Part shown: piece after piece, positions 36,067-45,564 of the stretch
Numbering within the stretch: position 1 is the first letter of the stretch
Layout: every line of letters starts with the position of its first letter
NCBI RefSeq assembly: GCF_014696315.1
Contig: NZ_JACJPX010000022.1
Span: 1-64,000, forward strand
DNA: 64,000 nucleotides
Direction: 5' to 3'
Origin: Calothrix membranacea FACHB-236
Lineage (GTDB): Bacteria > Cyanobacteriota > Cyanobacteriia > Cyanobacteriales > Nostocaceae
Notes under the pieces: model-generated
Databases searched by the model: none
Seen by the model: only the letters and a program-made list of their open reading frames with translations
What the model was told of the DNA's origin: nothing
Translations under genes and position numbers: made by a program

Positions 36067-36810
36067 ATGCCGAGGATTCTTGTCATAGACGATGACCCAG
36101 CAATTTCAGAACTCGTTGCCGTCAACTTGGAAATGGCTGGCTACGATGTTAGTCAAGCAGAAGACGGGATAAAAGGTCAGGCGCTAGCTCTCCAGCTACA
36201 ACCAGACTTGATCATGCTCGATTTGATGTTGCCCAGAGTAGATGGATTTACCGTTTGCCAACGGCTGCGTCGGGACGAGCGCACCGCTGAAATTCCCGTG
36301 TTAATGTTGACCGCTTTAAGCCAAACACAAGATAAGGTGGAAGGCTTCAATGCCGGGGCTGATGACTATCTTACCAAGCCCTTTGAAGTCGAAGAAATGC
36401 TGGCACGAGTGCGGGCACTATTGCGGCGCACCGATCGTATTCCTCAAGCAGCAAAGCACAGCGAAATTCTGAATTATGGCCCGCTTACCCTCGTTCCTGA
36501 AAGATTCGAGGCCATATGGTTTCATGAGACAGTAAAACTGACTCACTTGGAATTTGAGTTACTTCATTGCTTGCTCCAGCGCCACGGACAGACAGTTTCT
36601 CCTAGCGAAATCCTGCGGGAAGTTTGGGGCTACGATCCAGACGATGACATCGAGACGATTCGAGTTCATATTCGCCACTTAAGAACCAAACTCGAACCAG
36701 ATCCTCGTCATCCCCGCTATATCAAGACAGTATACGGAGCAGGGTATTGTCTTGAGTTACCTAGCGTGCCTTCATCCGCTGAAGGAGCTTCAACATCAGT
36801 GGTTGAATAA
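36067..36810 (+). CDS. rpaA: Response regulator RpaA (OmpR family)
   Basis: The master output regulator of the cyanobacterial circadian clock, phosphorylated by the kinase SasA and binding DNA through its C-terminal winged helix. 247 residues. The receiver domain (1-120) has the acidic pair in VIDDDP, the phospho-Asp in [13 protein letters not shown] and Lys in YLTKPFEV. The segment [20 protein letters not shown] and [20 protein letters not shown] match RpaA of other cyanobacteria closely, as does [20 protein letters not shown] in the winged helix. A strong hairpin terminator follows. Paralog RpaB differs in these stretches, so RpaA is favoured. Confidence 0.95.
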   Translation: MPRILVIDDDPAISELVAVNLEMAGYDVSQAEDGIKGQALALQLQPDLIMLDLMLPRVDGFTVCQRLRRDERTAEIPVLMLTALSQTQDKVEGFNAGADDYLTKPFEVEEMLARVRALLRRTDRIPQAAKHSEILNYGPLTLVPERFEAIWFHETVKLTHLEFELLHCLLQRHGQTVSPSEILREVWGYDPDDDIETIRVHIRHLRTKLEPDPRHPRYIKTVYGAGYCLELPSVPSSAEGASTSVVE

Positions 36811-36814
36811 GCTA

Positions 36815-36856
36815 TCCACACCTACCCACAGCCACAGGGTCAGGTGTGGATTTTTT
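36815..36856 (+). terminator. Rho-independent terminator after rpaA
   Basis: TCCACACCT (36815-36823) pairs with AGGTGTGGA (36842-36850) and is followed by six T. It starts 5 bp after the rpaA stop. Confidence 0.9.
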
Positions 36857-37028
36857 ATTACCCGTAAAATTATTAATTTTGGTACTTCTATAATTCCAAA
36901 GAATACCAAAAAATTTTTTATATTGTATTGACGATTCACAGATAATTAAGTGTTTTAATACCTAATTTTTAATTTTCCACCTTTGAAAGGGATTAGGGGT
37001 TGGAAGGGAGATCAGGAGAAATTCCTAT

Positions 37029-37107
37029 CACCCATGCCCCATGCCCCATGCCCTATGCCCTATGCCCTATGCCCTATGCCCTATGCCCTATGCCCTATGC
37101 CCTATTA
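37029..37107. repeat. Heptamer repeat (CATGCCC/CTATGCC)
   Basis: Ten or more heptamers, mostly CCCTATG, run up to and into the last codons of ctpA, so the array contributes to the end of that gene. Confidence 0.92.
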
Positions 37108-38351
37108 CCCATCCCCACTACTACTGAGTTCTTCGTCAAGATTTCCACTGCTGCTTGATATTGTGGATCGGCTTCTGTGCCAATCTGTTCACGGGTAATT
37201 GCGTCTAGAGGAATGATTTTGTCTGGTTTTATACCTAATTTATTAATATCTCGATGTTGTGGGGTTTCGTACTTAGCAATTGTGACTGCCAAACCGGAAC
37301 CATCGGATAATTCAAACAAGGATTGAATTAAGCCTTTACCAAAGGTGGTTTCGCCGACTAATTGGGCGCGACCGTTATCTTGGAGTGCGCCAGCCAAAAT
37401 TTCGCTGGCACTGGCGGTTCCTTGATTGACTAGAATCACTAATGGGTCTGATGTAAGTGCCGGGCCAAATGCCTCAAAACTGCCTTGTATGCCTTGGCGA
37501 TTAACGGTGTAGACGATGGTACCAGAGTCTAACCACAGGCGGGCAATTTCAATTCCTGCTTGCAGTAACCCACCGGGATTATTGCGTAAATCGAGAATGT
37601 AGGCAGCTGCGCCCTTTTTTTCTAAACTAGTAATGGCGTGTGCCAGCTCCATTGAGGCATTGGCATTAAATTGATTCAGACGGAGGTAGCCAATGGGCGT
37701 ACCTTGTGGGGTAACGCGCAAGTCTGAGACTACAGGATTTAAAGCAATGCGATCGCGCACTACCCTAATTTCCTTCTCTTGTGTACCATCTCGCTCGATT
37801 AATAATGTGACGAGGCTGCCAATCGGCCCGCGCATTTTAGCTGCGGCTTCATCCAAGGTAAGATTTTCTGTAGAGATACCTTCTATTTTGATGATGCGAT
37901 CGCGTGGTTTAATTCCTGCTTTATCTGCTGGCGAACCTGCGATCGGTGCTACTACTTCCAACTTACCAGTTTTGGGGTCTAGGGCAATTTGCAAGCCTAC
38001 CCCTGTCAGTTCTCCAGAAGTGTTTACCTGTAAGCTGCGGTACTGTTCTGGGTCTAAAAAGCGGGTAAAAGGGTCGTCCAAGCTTTTGAGCATATTCTGA
38101 ACTGCTGCATAAGCTTCTTCGTGATTTTTAAGCGGTTTCTCTAAAGCTTTTTGCCGCACCGTTGACCAATTTTGATGATTAAACGTTTCATCTAAATAAT
38201 TTCGATTGACAATTCGCCAAACTTCCGATACTAACTTTTGCTCCTCTGTCAAAGCCGCAGCTGGTTGAATAAATATGCCTAGTGCCAACCAAACTGCCAT
38301 CAGCAATGATAATCCCCGTCGAAAAATTTTTTTGTCCATGAACAAGCCCAT
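37095..38351 (-). CDS. ctpA: Carboxyl-terminal processing protease CtpA
   Basis: The lumenal S41 protease that trims the C-terminal extension of photosystem II protein D1. From the Met at 38351 (MGLFMDKKIFRRGLSLLMAV) it is 418 residues. A signal peptide ends near PAAALTEEQK. A PDZ domain (about 110-190) contains GELTGVGLQIALDPKTGK, and the S41 core has the Ser-Lys pair in NQGTASASEILAGAL and GETTFGKGLIQS. The last residues (GMGNRA) are encoded at the edge of a heptamer repeat, so the exact C-terminus has drifted. Divergent from petB, from which it is separated by 369 bp. Confidence 0.94.
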   Translation of the reverse strand: MGLFMDKKIFRRGLSLLMAVWLALGIFIQPAAALTEEQKLVSEVWRIVNRNYLDETFNHQNWSTVRQKALEKPLKNHEEAYAAVQNMLKSLDDPFTRFLDPEQYRSLQVNTSGELTGVGLQIALDPKTGKLEVVAPIAGSPADKAGIKPRDRIIKIEGISTENLTLDEAAAKMRGPIGSLVTLLIERDGTQEKEIRVVRDRIALNPVVSDLRVTPQGTPIGYLRLNQFNANASMELAHAITSLEKKGAAAYILDLRNNPGGLLQAGIEIARLWLDSGTIVYTVNRQGIQGSFEAFGPALTSDPLVILVNQGTASASEILAGALQDNGRAQLVGETTFGKGLIQSLFELSDGSGLAVTIAKYETPQHRDINKLGIKPDKIIPLDAITREQIGTEADPQYQAAVEILTKNSVVVGMGNRA

Positions 38352-38363
38352 GTTGAATTCCAC

Positions 38364-38720
38364 CTCAACCCAAATTGCCTAGAACTGCCCAGTTGCTTTG
38401 TTTTTGATGAAATCTATCTCTCGATTATGTTACTTTTTTTATAGAAGTGGTGCATTAGTCTTAATCAAGTTGTTAAGTCAGCTGATTGGCGTACATCCCA
38501 CTCAACACACGATAAGATCTACTTTGTGTCCATAATTTGTCGTGTTGGTTTGCCCCAAAAACGCAATACATCACATGTTTACAGAGTGTTAAGTTTATTA
38601 AAAGTCTTATCACTCTGAAGCCTTAAAAGCAAACGACTAAAATCCTCTTTGCTAAAATCCCAAAATTGTTACTTGGGAGATTTATCAACCGCAACCGATT
38701 TTTTAGGAACTTGAGATTGT
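38364..38720. other. Divergent promoter region (ctpA / petB)
   Basis: 357 bp with no repeat. It holds both promoters and the petB leader, with AGGAACTT shortly before the petB ATG. Confidence 0.5.
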
Positions 38721-39368
38721 ATGGCCAACGTTTACGACTGGTTTGAGGAACGCTTGGAAATTCAAGCACTCGCTGATGATGTCACAAGCAAGTACGTTCC
38801 TCCCCATGTCAACATCTTCTACTGCTTGGGTGGCATTACCCTGGTTTGCTTTCTCATCCAGTTTGCTACTGGATTTGCCATGACGTTCTACTACAAGCCA
38901 ACTGTGGCTGAGGCTTATTCCTCAGTGCAGTACATCATGACAGAAGTAAACTTCGGCTGGCTAATTCGCTCCATCCACCGCTGGTCTGCCAGCATGATGG
39001 TGTTGATGATGATTTTGCACGTCTTTCGGGTTTACCTCACCGGTGGTTTCAAAAAGCCCCGCGAATTAACCTGGGTAAGTGGTGTCATCCTAGCCGTAAT
39101 CACAGTTTCTTTTGGCGTGACTGGCTACTCACTACCTTGGGATCAAGTGGGCTACTGGGCTGTGAAAATCGTTAGCGGCGTTCCCGAAGCAATTCCTGTG
39201 GTTGGTGTGCTGATCTCTGACTTGCTACGTGGTGGTTCTAGCGTCGGCCAAGCGACCCTTACCCGCTACTACAGCGCCCACACCTTTGTTCTGCCCTGGT
39301 TGATCGCGGTATTCATGCTGTTCCACTTCTTGATGATCCGCAAACAAGGCATTTCTGGTCCTTTGTAA
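38721..39368 (+). CDS. petB: Cytochrome b6 (PetB)
   Basis: The haem-binding core of the cytochrome b6f complex in the thylakoid membrane. 215 residues, standard length, four helices. Haem ligands His86 and His100 ([19 protein letters not shown]) and His187 and His202 ([20 protein letters not shown]) are present, and Cys35 (NIFYCLGG) binds haem c-n. petD follows in the same direction after 365 bp. Confidence 0.98.
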   Translation: MANVYDWFEERLEIQALADDVTSKYVPPHVNIFYCLGGITLVCFLIQFATGFAMTFYYKPTVAEAYSSVQYIMTEVNFGWLIRSIHRWSASMMVLMMILHVFRVYLTGGFKKPRELTWVSGVILAVITVSFGVTGYSLPWDQVGYWAVKIVSGVPEAIPVVGVLISDLLRGGSSVGQATLTRYYSAHTFVLPWLIAVFMLFHFLMIRKQGISGPL

Positions 39369-39733
39369 TTTAAGCCAAAACGCTAACAGGCAAACTGCAT
39401 TCAGTTTCAAAATGAGGACAGGGTCATGGGTAATAGGTAATAGGTAATAGGAACTAGTAATTAGTAACTAAGATTTTGACTCAGAACTCATAAATCAGTA
39501 CGTTAAGCTATTTCCCTAGCCTCTAGCCCCTAAACTCTACCCATACCCTACCCCTCAGCTTTCAAGCCAGAGTTGTTTGTTTTAAACTGATGAACAAGAA
39601 CAACCACAACTTGATATCTGAAGCTGAAAGCTGTAAAACCTTACTGGCATCTGGCTGCTGTTGAGGTTTGCCTGGTAGCTCAAAGCTTTTAGCAATGCTT
39701 TAACTCAACTTAAGCAGGAGAGCATATTTAAAA
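39369..39733 (+). other. petB-petD spacer with short repeats
   Basis: Unusually long for a petB-petD spacer. It contains GTAATAG heptamers (39428-39452). Co-transcription is likely but not certain. Confidence 0.55.
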
Positions 39734-40216
39734 ATGTCAACACAGAAAAAACCCGATCTGAGCGATCCTATCCTAAGAGCCAAACTCGCCAAAGGCATGG
39801 GCCACAACTACTATGGCGAACCTGCTTGGCCTAATGACCTACTTTACGTCTTTCCAATCGTAATCATGGGATCATTCGCTTGTATTGTGGCTCTAGCAGT
39901 ACTAGATCCAGCAATGAACGGTGAACCAGCGAATCCTTTTGCGACACCATTGGAAATTCTACCTGAATGGTACTTGTTCCCTGTATTCCAAATTTTGCGA
40001 TCGCTCCCTAACAAACTGTTAGGAGTATTAGCAATGGCTTCAGTACCCCTAGGGCTTATCCTCGTTCCTTTTATCGAGAACGTCAATAAGTTCCAAAATC
40101 CTTTCCGCCGTCCAGTTGCAACCACAGTTTTCCTATTTGGAACACTTGTAACTCTGTGGCTAGGTATTGGTGCTGCTTTACCATTAGATAAATCCTTGAC
40201 CTTAGGATTGTTCTAA
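39734..40216 (+). CDS. petD: Cytochrome b6f subunit IV (PetD)
   Basis: 160 residues, standard length, three transmembrane helices. The quinol-site motif PEWY is in [21 protein letters not shown] ribosome-binding AGGAGAG lies 10 bp upstream of the start. Together with PetB it forms the Qo site of the b6f complex. Confidence 0.98.
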   Translation: MSTQKKPDLSDPILRAKLAKGMGHNYYGEPAWPNDLLYVFPIVIMGSFACIVALAVLDPAMNGEPANPFATPLEILPEWYLFPVFQILRSLPNKLLGVLAMASVPLGLILVPFIENVNKFQNPFRRPVATTVFLFGTLVTLWLGIGAALPLDKSLTLGLF

Positions 40217-40543
40217 TTCAGCCAGAAAAAACAGTACTCTTTCATGAGTGCTGAGTCATGGGTAATGAGTTATGAGTAATAAGTTTTGATAAACTAAGTA
40301 CTTAGTACTTAGGAAGACTTAAGTCGTGAGCTATTACTCAGCATTCAGCACTCAGCGAGAAGTTAGAGATAGGGTTTCCTTAGATCTGCACTTCGATGAC
40401 TCAGCACTTTTCCTCATCCAGGTTGCATCGTGGATATTTAGTTTTGGATTTAATAGCTATTCCAAAATCAGAAATCACACAAATACCACAAAGAGACACA
40501 TTTGTTACCTACTGATCACTTACTTATATTTAAGTCAAGGTCA
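40217..40543. other. Gap with direct and inverted short repeats
   Basis: It contains ATGAGTGCTGAGTC and CAGCATTCAGCACTCAGCG (about 40244 and 40338), which can pair over 90 bp, plus GTAATGAG/GAGTAATAAG repeats. No gene was found. Confidence 0.5.
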
Positions 40544-40987
40544 ATGCTTAGCACCATGCAGCAAGACCATCTGACGGTGAAGAGCGATCTCAAGCTCCTC
40601 AACCACGTGCAACAATGGTTTGAGAAATTTTGTCGGCAACATTTGTATCAACTTGGCTGGTCGGAAACTCAACTCTATCGCCTTAACTTAGCATTAGCAG
40701 AAGGCTTCACTAACGCAGTGCGTCATGCTCATTCTGCTTTACCACCAGAAACAGGCATAGATATTGAGGTCAGCTTGTGGATTGACAGATTGGAAATGAG
40801 AATTTGGGATTATGGCAAACCTTTTAATCCCGATGCGATCGCCGAGCCAGAGCCAGGTACTCTTCAAGTAGGAGGATACGGATGGTTTCTTCTTAGACGC
40901 TTGGCAGATCGTGTTGTCTATGAACGCGCTACGGAAAACAGAAATTGTTTGCTGATCGTTAAATATGCTCTAGATGGTCAGCATTAA
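40544..40987 (+). CDS. RsbW-like anti-sigma serine kinase
   Basis: 147 residues from the ATG at 40544, with another Met at 40556. A GHKL-type ATP-binding fold: the N-box is LALAEGFTNAVRHAH, the Mg/adenine Asp lies in RIWDYGKPFNPD, and the G-box region is GGYGWFLLRRLADRV. Such kinases bind anti-sigma antagonists (STAS) and sigma factors. The usual partner genes are not adjacent; it stands between petD and a glycosyltransferase. Another such kinase with a STAS gene is at 55360-56224. The earlier in-frame ATG (40502) gives extra residues without match. Confidence 0.88.
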   Translation: MLSTMQQDHLTVKSDLKLLNHVQQWFEKFCRQHLYQLGWSETQLYRLNLALAEGFTNAVRHAHSALPPETGIDIEVSLWIDRLEMRIWDYGKPFNPDAIAEPEPGTLQVGGYGWFLLRRLADRVVYERATENRNCLLIVKYALDGQH

Positions 40988-41153
40988 AAAATTCTTAATT
41001 AATAATTTGGAATTTCAATGCAGTACCAATTATTAATTAATAAGGATTTGACAAGCTAGAACAAAAAACGTGAAAACCCAGCCATAGCACCCTGAAGTTT
41101 TGTGAAATTTCAGGGTGCATAATTTTGATTACAACCAATCTAAGTAGAATCTC

Positions 41154-41255
41154 ATACCAATTTGAAAAAAGAATGTGACAGATTGTAGGGGCACAGGCAT
41201 TGCCTTGCCCTCTAGCATATTATTGATGTGTCGCAAACATTATTTAAATTGGTAT
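41154..41255 (-). repeat. MITE-like element, copy B (102 bp)
   Basis: ATACCAATTTGAAAAAAGAA at the left and TTATTTAAATTGGTAT at the right are inverted, with GTGACAGATTG and GATGTGTCGCAAA inside. It is the reverse complement of copy A at 16611-16710 with few differences. It lies in a 450-bp gap without genes. Confidence 0.87.
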
Positions 41256-41440
41256 CATTTTGTTAAACTCTCCAGAGTCAAAGGTCAAAAGTCCCAATTT
41301 TTCCTTGACTCTTGACCTTTGACAACCCAAACAAAATTTAGATGCAATTTAGATGTGGAGCACCTCAAAAATGCAACTAAACACCTGTGGCGTATGTTAC
41401 AACTGGATGAGCTAGAAACATACGTAATTGCACAGGTAAA

Positions 41441-42583
41441 GTGGGCGAAAATCTTAATGTGACTAATAAATTTCCCCAAAAAACCAACCATGTATTCGTG
41501 TTCTTAGAAATTTTTGTACACGAAGGTGGGATTCAGTCCTATGTCAAGGATATTTTTCGTGCCTATCAAAGATTAATTCCAGGCTATAAAGCAGAAGTAT
41601 TTGTACTGCGAGATAGCCCAAATGTATCAAATCCCTGGGAATCAAAAAATTTAAAATTTTATGGTTTCAAAAGTAATTCTCCCCAAATCGGCAGATTGAA
41701 AATGGTAGCAGCATTGCTGAAGTGTTTGTTACTAAAGCGTCCCCAGCACGTTTTTTGCGGTCACATCCTCTTAGCAAGACTGATACAAACTCTTTGCCAG
41801 CCTTTGGGAATTCCTTACACTGTCCTAACTTATGGTAAAGAAGTTTGGGAACCGCTAAATACTAAACAACGTCACGCACTCACATCGGCATCAGGGATTT
41901 GGACAATTAGCCGTTACAGTCGCGATCGCAGCTGTGCGGCTAATTTTATCGACCCCAATTTAGTAAAAATACTGCCTTGTGCAATTGATGGTAATAAATT
42001 TACACCAGGAGAAAAGCAACCAGAACTAATTGCCAAGTATGGTTTAAATGATACCAGAGTTTTAATGACTGTCGCGCGGCTATGGTCAGGGGATATTTAC
42101 AAAGGCGTTGATGTCACAATTCGTGCCTTACCGCAAGTCCTTGAAGTGTTCCCAGAAGTTAAATATTTAGTCATTGGTCGTGGCGACGACCAACCACGAT
42201 TAGCGCAACTTGCACAAGATTTAGGTGTCAGCGATCGCGTAATTTTTGCAGGTTTCGTTCCTACAGAAGAATTAATATCACACTACCGTCTGGCTGAAGC
42301 CTATATTATGCCTTCTCAAGAAGGCTTTGGCATTGTTTATTTAGAAGCAATGGCTTGTGGCATACCCGTGCTATCTGGTGATGATGACGGTTCGGCAGAC
42401 CCCTTACAGGATGGACAACTTGGCTGGCGAGTTCCCCACCGCGATCCCAATGCTGTAGCAGCAGCTTGTATAGAAATACTCACAGGCCATGACCAACGAT
42501 GTGATCGAGATTGGCTAAGACAACAAGCGATCGCACTTTTTGGGATGGATGCTTTGCAAAAACGGTTACAAGAGTTAATTTAA
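41441..42583 (+). CDS. Glycosyltransferase family 4
   Basis: 380 residues. The acceptor-side domain includes EIFVHEGGIQSYVKDIFRAY; the C-terminal donor-binding domain has TVARLWSGDIYKGVDVTIRA, YLVIGRGDDQPRL and the E-x7-E pattern in EGFGIVYLEAMACGIPVLSG. It probably transfers a sugar in polysaccharide or glycolipid synthesis at the cytoplasmic membrane. A GTG start at 41441 is used by the reading frame; no in-frame ATG precedes the conserved part. A heptamer array follows. Confidence 0.9.
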   Translation: MGENLNVTNKFPQKTNHVFVFLEIFVHEGGIQSYVKDIFRAYQRLIPGYKAEVFVLRDSPNVSNPWESKNLKFYGFKSNSPQIGRLKMVAALLKCLLLKRPQHVFCGHILLARLIQTLCQPLGIPYTVLTYGKEVWEPLNTKQRHALTSASGIWTISRYSRDRSCAANFIDPNLVKILPCAIDGNKFTPGEKQPELIAKYGLNDTRVLMTVARLWSGDIYKGVDVTIRALPQVLEVFPEVKYLVIGRGDDQPRLAQLAQDLGVSDRVIFAGFVPTEELISHYRLAEAYIMPSQEGFGIVYLEAMACGIPVLSGDDDGSADPLQDGQLGWRVPHRDPNAVAAACIEILTGHDQRCDRDWLRQQAIALFGMDALQKRLQELI

Positions 42584-42618
42584 TGGGAATGGGGCATTGG
42601 TAATTGGTAATTGCTTTT

Positions 42619-42676
42619 CTCCCCTCATCCCCCTCATCTCCCTCATCTCCCTCATCTCCCTCATCTCCTCATCCCC
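42619..42676 (+). repeat. Short tandem repeat (CTCCCTCAT)
   Basis: Six imperfect 9-bp copies precede the zinc-ribbon gene. If read as protein they give a false (PHL)n N-terminus. Confidence 0.85.
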
Positions 42677-42718
42677 AAACTCGCTATCCTAGAAATAGAG
42701 CAACATGACATTTTAAAA

Positions 42719-43087
42719 ATGAGCCTTAAATCTTTTCCTTTGCTTGAAAATCTTCGCCCTTGGCTCACTGTGTTAGCAGTTACTTGGTTGCTAGCATCCT
42801 TAGGCTTGGGTTGGTTGGTTAATTCGATACTGTTTATTGTTGGGTTGTTGCTATTGGCACCCGTGATTGCATTTTTTGGGTTTCGCTGGTGGCTACAACG
42901 TAACTTGGTTGTAGATCAATGTCCTGTATGTCGATATGAATTTACAGGTTTAAATAACAGCCAGTTGCAATGTCCTAACTGTGGAGAGCAATTATTAGTA
43001 CAAAGTGGTCATTTTCGCAGGTTTACCCCCGATGGCACAATTGATGTCACAGCAGTGGAAGTTCCAGCAAAATCAATTGAAGATTAA
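42719..43087 (+). CDS. Membrane zinc-ribbon protein
   Basis: 122 residues from the ATG at 42719; an upstream frame start at 42611 reads the repeat and is rejected. Two hydrophobic helices (about 16-60) are followed by a zinc ribbon CPVC...CPNC (DQCPVCRYEFTG, LQCPNCGEQLLVQSGHFRR). The pattern CPxC-x(n)-CPxC-xExLxV-xSGH is shared with the protein at 49325, so they belong to one cyanobacterial family. Function unknown; binding a protein or nucleic acid at the membrane face is possible. Confidence 0.8.
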   Translation: MSLKSFPLLENLRPWLTVLAVTWLLASLGLGWLVNSILFIVGLLLLAPVIAFFGFRWWLQRNLVVDQCPVCRYEFTGLNNSQLQCPNCGEQLLVQSGHFRRFTPDGTIDVTAVEVPAKSIED

Positions 43088-43386
43088 GCTGTTGTTGATT
43101 GAGTGGATATTGCCGTAGGGTTTTTAACGCAGAGTCACACAAGGTCAGCGCCAAGGGACACAGAGTGTTTTCAAAGATTATTCACTACCAAGCACGGAGA
43201 AAGAAAAGTTAAACTTTGATAAATTGGTAGTTCATTTGGATGAGAAAAGCTACATATCATCCATTACCAAAATTTGAAAGCGTCTGTCGTCCCTAATGTT
43301 GTCAAAATCACAGTCAGTTTTTGCCATTTCTCAACACCATTGGCGAATTGTTGTAAGTTTTAAATTGCTAAATCCGCATTTTCTAT

Positions 43387-43590
43387 TCAGCCATCACAAC
43401 AGGCTTTGTCATACCAGACTTTGCAGTTATCTGGTGTAATCAGCAATGCTTGGTCGTAGAGTGCGATCGCATTTTGGTATCGCTGTAAATAAGTCAGCAC
43501 CAATCCCCGATTATACCAGGCTTCGAGTTTATCTGGTGCGATCGCTAATACTTGCTCATATCTGCCTAAGTTAAATAAGGGGTTTCCCAA
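43387..43590 (-). pseudogene. TPR protein fragment
   Basis: 67 residues hold two TPR-like units: YEQVLAIAPDKLEAWYNRGL and YQNAIALYDQALLITPDNCK, then VWYDKACCDG-stop. There is no proper N-terminus: upstream reads DEAANNWETP in another frame before a stop. I read it as the tail of a larger TPR gene broken by a frameshift or deletion. Confidence 0.55.
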
Positions 43591-43650
43591 TTATTTGCAG
43601 CTTCATCTTTTTGATATTCATTCACTGAAAGCGTTCTTGTTAGATACAAA

Positions 43651-43678
43651 GGTGCGTTAGGCTTTGCCGTAACGCACC
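43651..43678. terminator. Palindrome GGTGCGTTA...TAACGCACC
   Basis: A 9-bp stem with a 10-nt loop, in the gap between the TPR fragment and pyrR. Of the same kind as the hairpin at 10438; a terminator role is uncertain. Confidence 0.45.
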
Positions 43679-43768
43679 ACCAATCATCTCAAAAATTTTG
43701 CGTTAACGAAGTGTAACTAAAGATAGGATAACTTATTGTTTTGTCTTATCTTAACCCCTGACTTATAA

Positions 43769-44305
43769 CTAATTTGCAATTAACTCTACAGCATCTTTTC
43801 CATCCGAATCTTGGAAATAAACTTTGACAATCTCCTCTTTAGCGGTGGGTAGCTGCTTACCAATAAAATCTGGGTGAATTGGAACTTCACGATGGCCCCT
43901 ATCTACCAAAACAGCTAAGCGAATTACCTCTGGTCTACCGTACTCATTGACTGCATTTAAAGCAGCACGAATTGTCCTACCTTTAAAAATGACATCATCT
44001 ACAAGCACAACTGTTTTGCCTGTTAGGTCAAAAGGAATATTAGTTTTGGCTGGAGTTCGTAACCCAATTTGGTCAAGATCATCTCGATAAAACGTAATAT
44101 CCAATGCTCCCACTTCTACAGATACACCTTCCAATGTCTCTATCTGACGTGCCAATAATTCGGCTAAAAATACACCCCTAGTATAAATACCTAAGAGTAC
44201 TAGCTGAGATAAATCACGCGTCCTCTCCACAATTTGCGAAGCAAGACGAGTAACAGTCCGACGAAGTTCTTCCGATGAGAGAATTTCAACTACTTTTACA
44301 GACAT
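43769..44305 (-). CDS. pyrR: PyrR: pyrimidine operon attenuator / uracil phosphoribosyltransferase
   Basis: 178 residues from the Met at 44305 ([20 protein letters not shown]), with another Met 6 bp earlier at 44311. The frame is open to 44455, but that part encodes repeat DNA. The PRPP-binding loop is [20 protein letters not shown] and [13 protein letters not shown] follows the PyrR pattern. In other bacteria it binds pyr mRNA in response to UMP. In cyanobacteria pyrR genes often lie alone, and the enzymatic function may dominate. cobD lies upstream, beyond a heptamer array. Confidence 0.93.
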   Translation of the reverse strand: MSVKVVEILSSEELRRTVTRLASQIVERTRDLSQLVLLGIYTRGVFLAELLARQIETLEGVSVEVGALDITFYRDDLDQIGLRTPAKTNIPFDLTGKTVVLVDDVIFKGRTIRAALNAVNEYGRPEVIRLAVLVDRGHREVPIHPDFIGKQLPTAKEEIVKVYFQDSDGKDAVELIAN

Positions 44306-44370
44306 AACCATAGACCGATACCCCTGAGTAATGCATGATACCAGACATTTGAGGCAAGAGGAGATAATAT

Positions 44371-44466
44371 GGCAGGGGGCAGGGAGCAGGGAGCAGGGGG
44401 GGAAACAACAGATGACAAATGCCCAATGCCCAATGCCCAATGCCCTATTACCCATGACCCATTCCC
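44371..44466. repeat. Heptamer-type repeat between cobD and pyrR
   Basis: Contains GGCAGGGGGCAGGGAGCAGG and repeated CCCAATG units. It makes the pyrR frame appear longer than it is. Confidence 0.85.
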
Positions 44467-44477
44467 CATATTCATCA

Positions 44478-45449
44478 TTACCTGTTTAGCAGTAGAAAGA
44501 ATAGAGCGATCGCTACCCCTAACCACAGTAAAAAGCAATATCTAGTTAATTGCAAAGCATCTTCAATACTCTTGGGAGTGATGGGATTAATGTTATCTCC
44601 TAGCAGTGGTTTGTGTTTAGCTACGCCACGATACCAATTTGTACCTCCTACTTGCACGCCTAAAATTGCTGCATAGGCGCACTCACTCCAACCAGAATTG
44701 GGACTCGGATCGGTAATTGCATCTCGGCTACAAATACGCCAAACATAGAGAGGTTTACCTGATAACAATGCTAGGGTGATCACTGTTAAGCGGCAAGGAA
44801 CCCATGTGAGGTAATCTTCTAAGCGCGCACTAAACCACCCTAAATAAGTGTAGGGTGCTTCCTTGTAGCCCACCATTGAATCTAGAGTACTACTGGCTTT
44901 ATATGCTAAAGCTAAGGGCACAGCTCCTACAAATGGAATGAATCCTCCCAAAATTGCATAAAACAACGGAGCCATCACTCCATCTGTAGCATTCTCTGTT
45001 ACTGTTTCGAGAATGGCGCGCAAAATTTCTGCTTCGGAAAGATTTTTGGTATCGCGACCAACGTAATTACTTAAAATATCACGAGCCTCTGCCAAATTTC
45101 CAGCAGTTAAAGGTTTTAAGACAGTAACAGCAGCTGTTCTCAAACTTCTAGCAGCAAAACAACTAGCTAAGAGAATACTTTCTAAAGCAATTGCCAACAG
45201 CGGATGCAACCACCTAGTACTTTGAATTATTAACCAGCTAACAAGTCCGCTACCAATTACTAAAAAGATGCCTAGTAAAATTCCAGCAATTCTTTGTGTT
45301 AGAGAATCATGACAATATTTCAGAGACAGTTTAGAAATGTGAGAAATTACCCACCCCATCACTTGGACTGGATGAGGCCAACCCCAAGGATCGCCAATTA
45401 AGTAATCTAAAAATGCAGCAAAAATCAAGATATAAATATTGTGAGTCAT
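44478..45449 (-). CDS. cobD: Adenosylcobinamide-phosphate synthase CobD/CbiB
   Basis: Joins aminopropanol (or its phosphate) to adenosylcobyric acid in the late cobalamin pathway, in the membrane. 323 residues, usual length. Motifs: [20 protein letters not shown] at the start, [32 protein letters not shown] and [20 protein letters not shown] near the end. Multiple hydrophobic segments. The sequence starts with [10 protein letters not shown]. Single gene, no other cob genes in the window. Confidence 0.94.
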   Translation of the reverse strand: MTHNIYILIFAAFLDYLIGDPWGWPHPVQVMGWVISHISKLSLKYCHDSLTQRIAGILLGIFLVIGSGLVSWLIIQSTRWLHPLLAIALESILLASCFAARSLRTAAVTVLKPLTAGNLAEARDILSNYVGRDTKNLSEAEILRAILETVTENATDGVMAPLFYAILGGFIPFVGAVPLALAYKASSTLDSMVGYKEAPYTYLGWFSARLEDYLTWVPCRLTVITLALLSGKPLYVWRICSRDAITDPSPNSGWSECAYAAILGVQVGGTNWYRGVAKHKPLLGDNINPITPKSIEDALQLTRYCFLLWLGVAIALFFLLLNR

Positions 45450-45564
45450 TGGTCAAGAGTCAAAAGTTAGAGAGACGTGAATCATCCCATCTCTACTCAA
45501 GGGTCAAGCATAAATATTCTGACTCTGGTATTGTGGCTCTGGACTATAGACTTTTGACTGTTGA

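Noticed and set aside
42611-42718. N-terminal extension (PHL repeats) of the zinc-ribbon protein
   Set aside because: It translates a CTCCCTCAT repeat; the ATG at 42719 fits the start of the hydrophobic part.
44306-44455. Longer PyrR start
   Set aside because: The extra roughly 50 residues are Cys/Pro-rich and come from heptamer DNA; PyrR proteins are about 180 residues.
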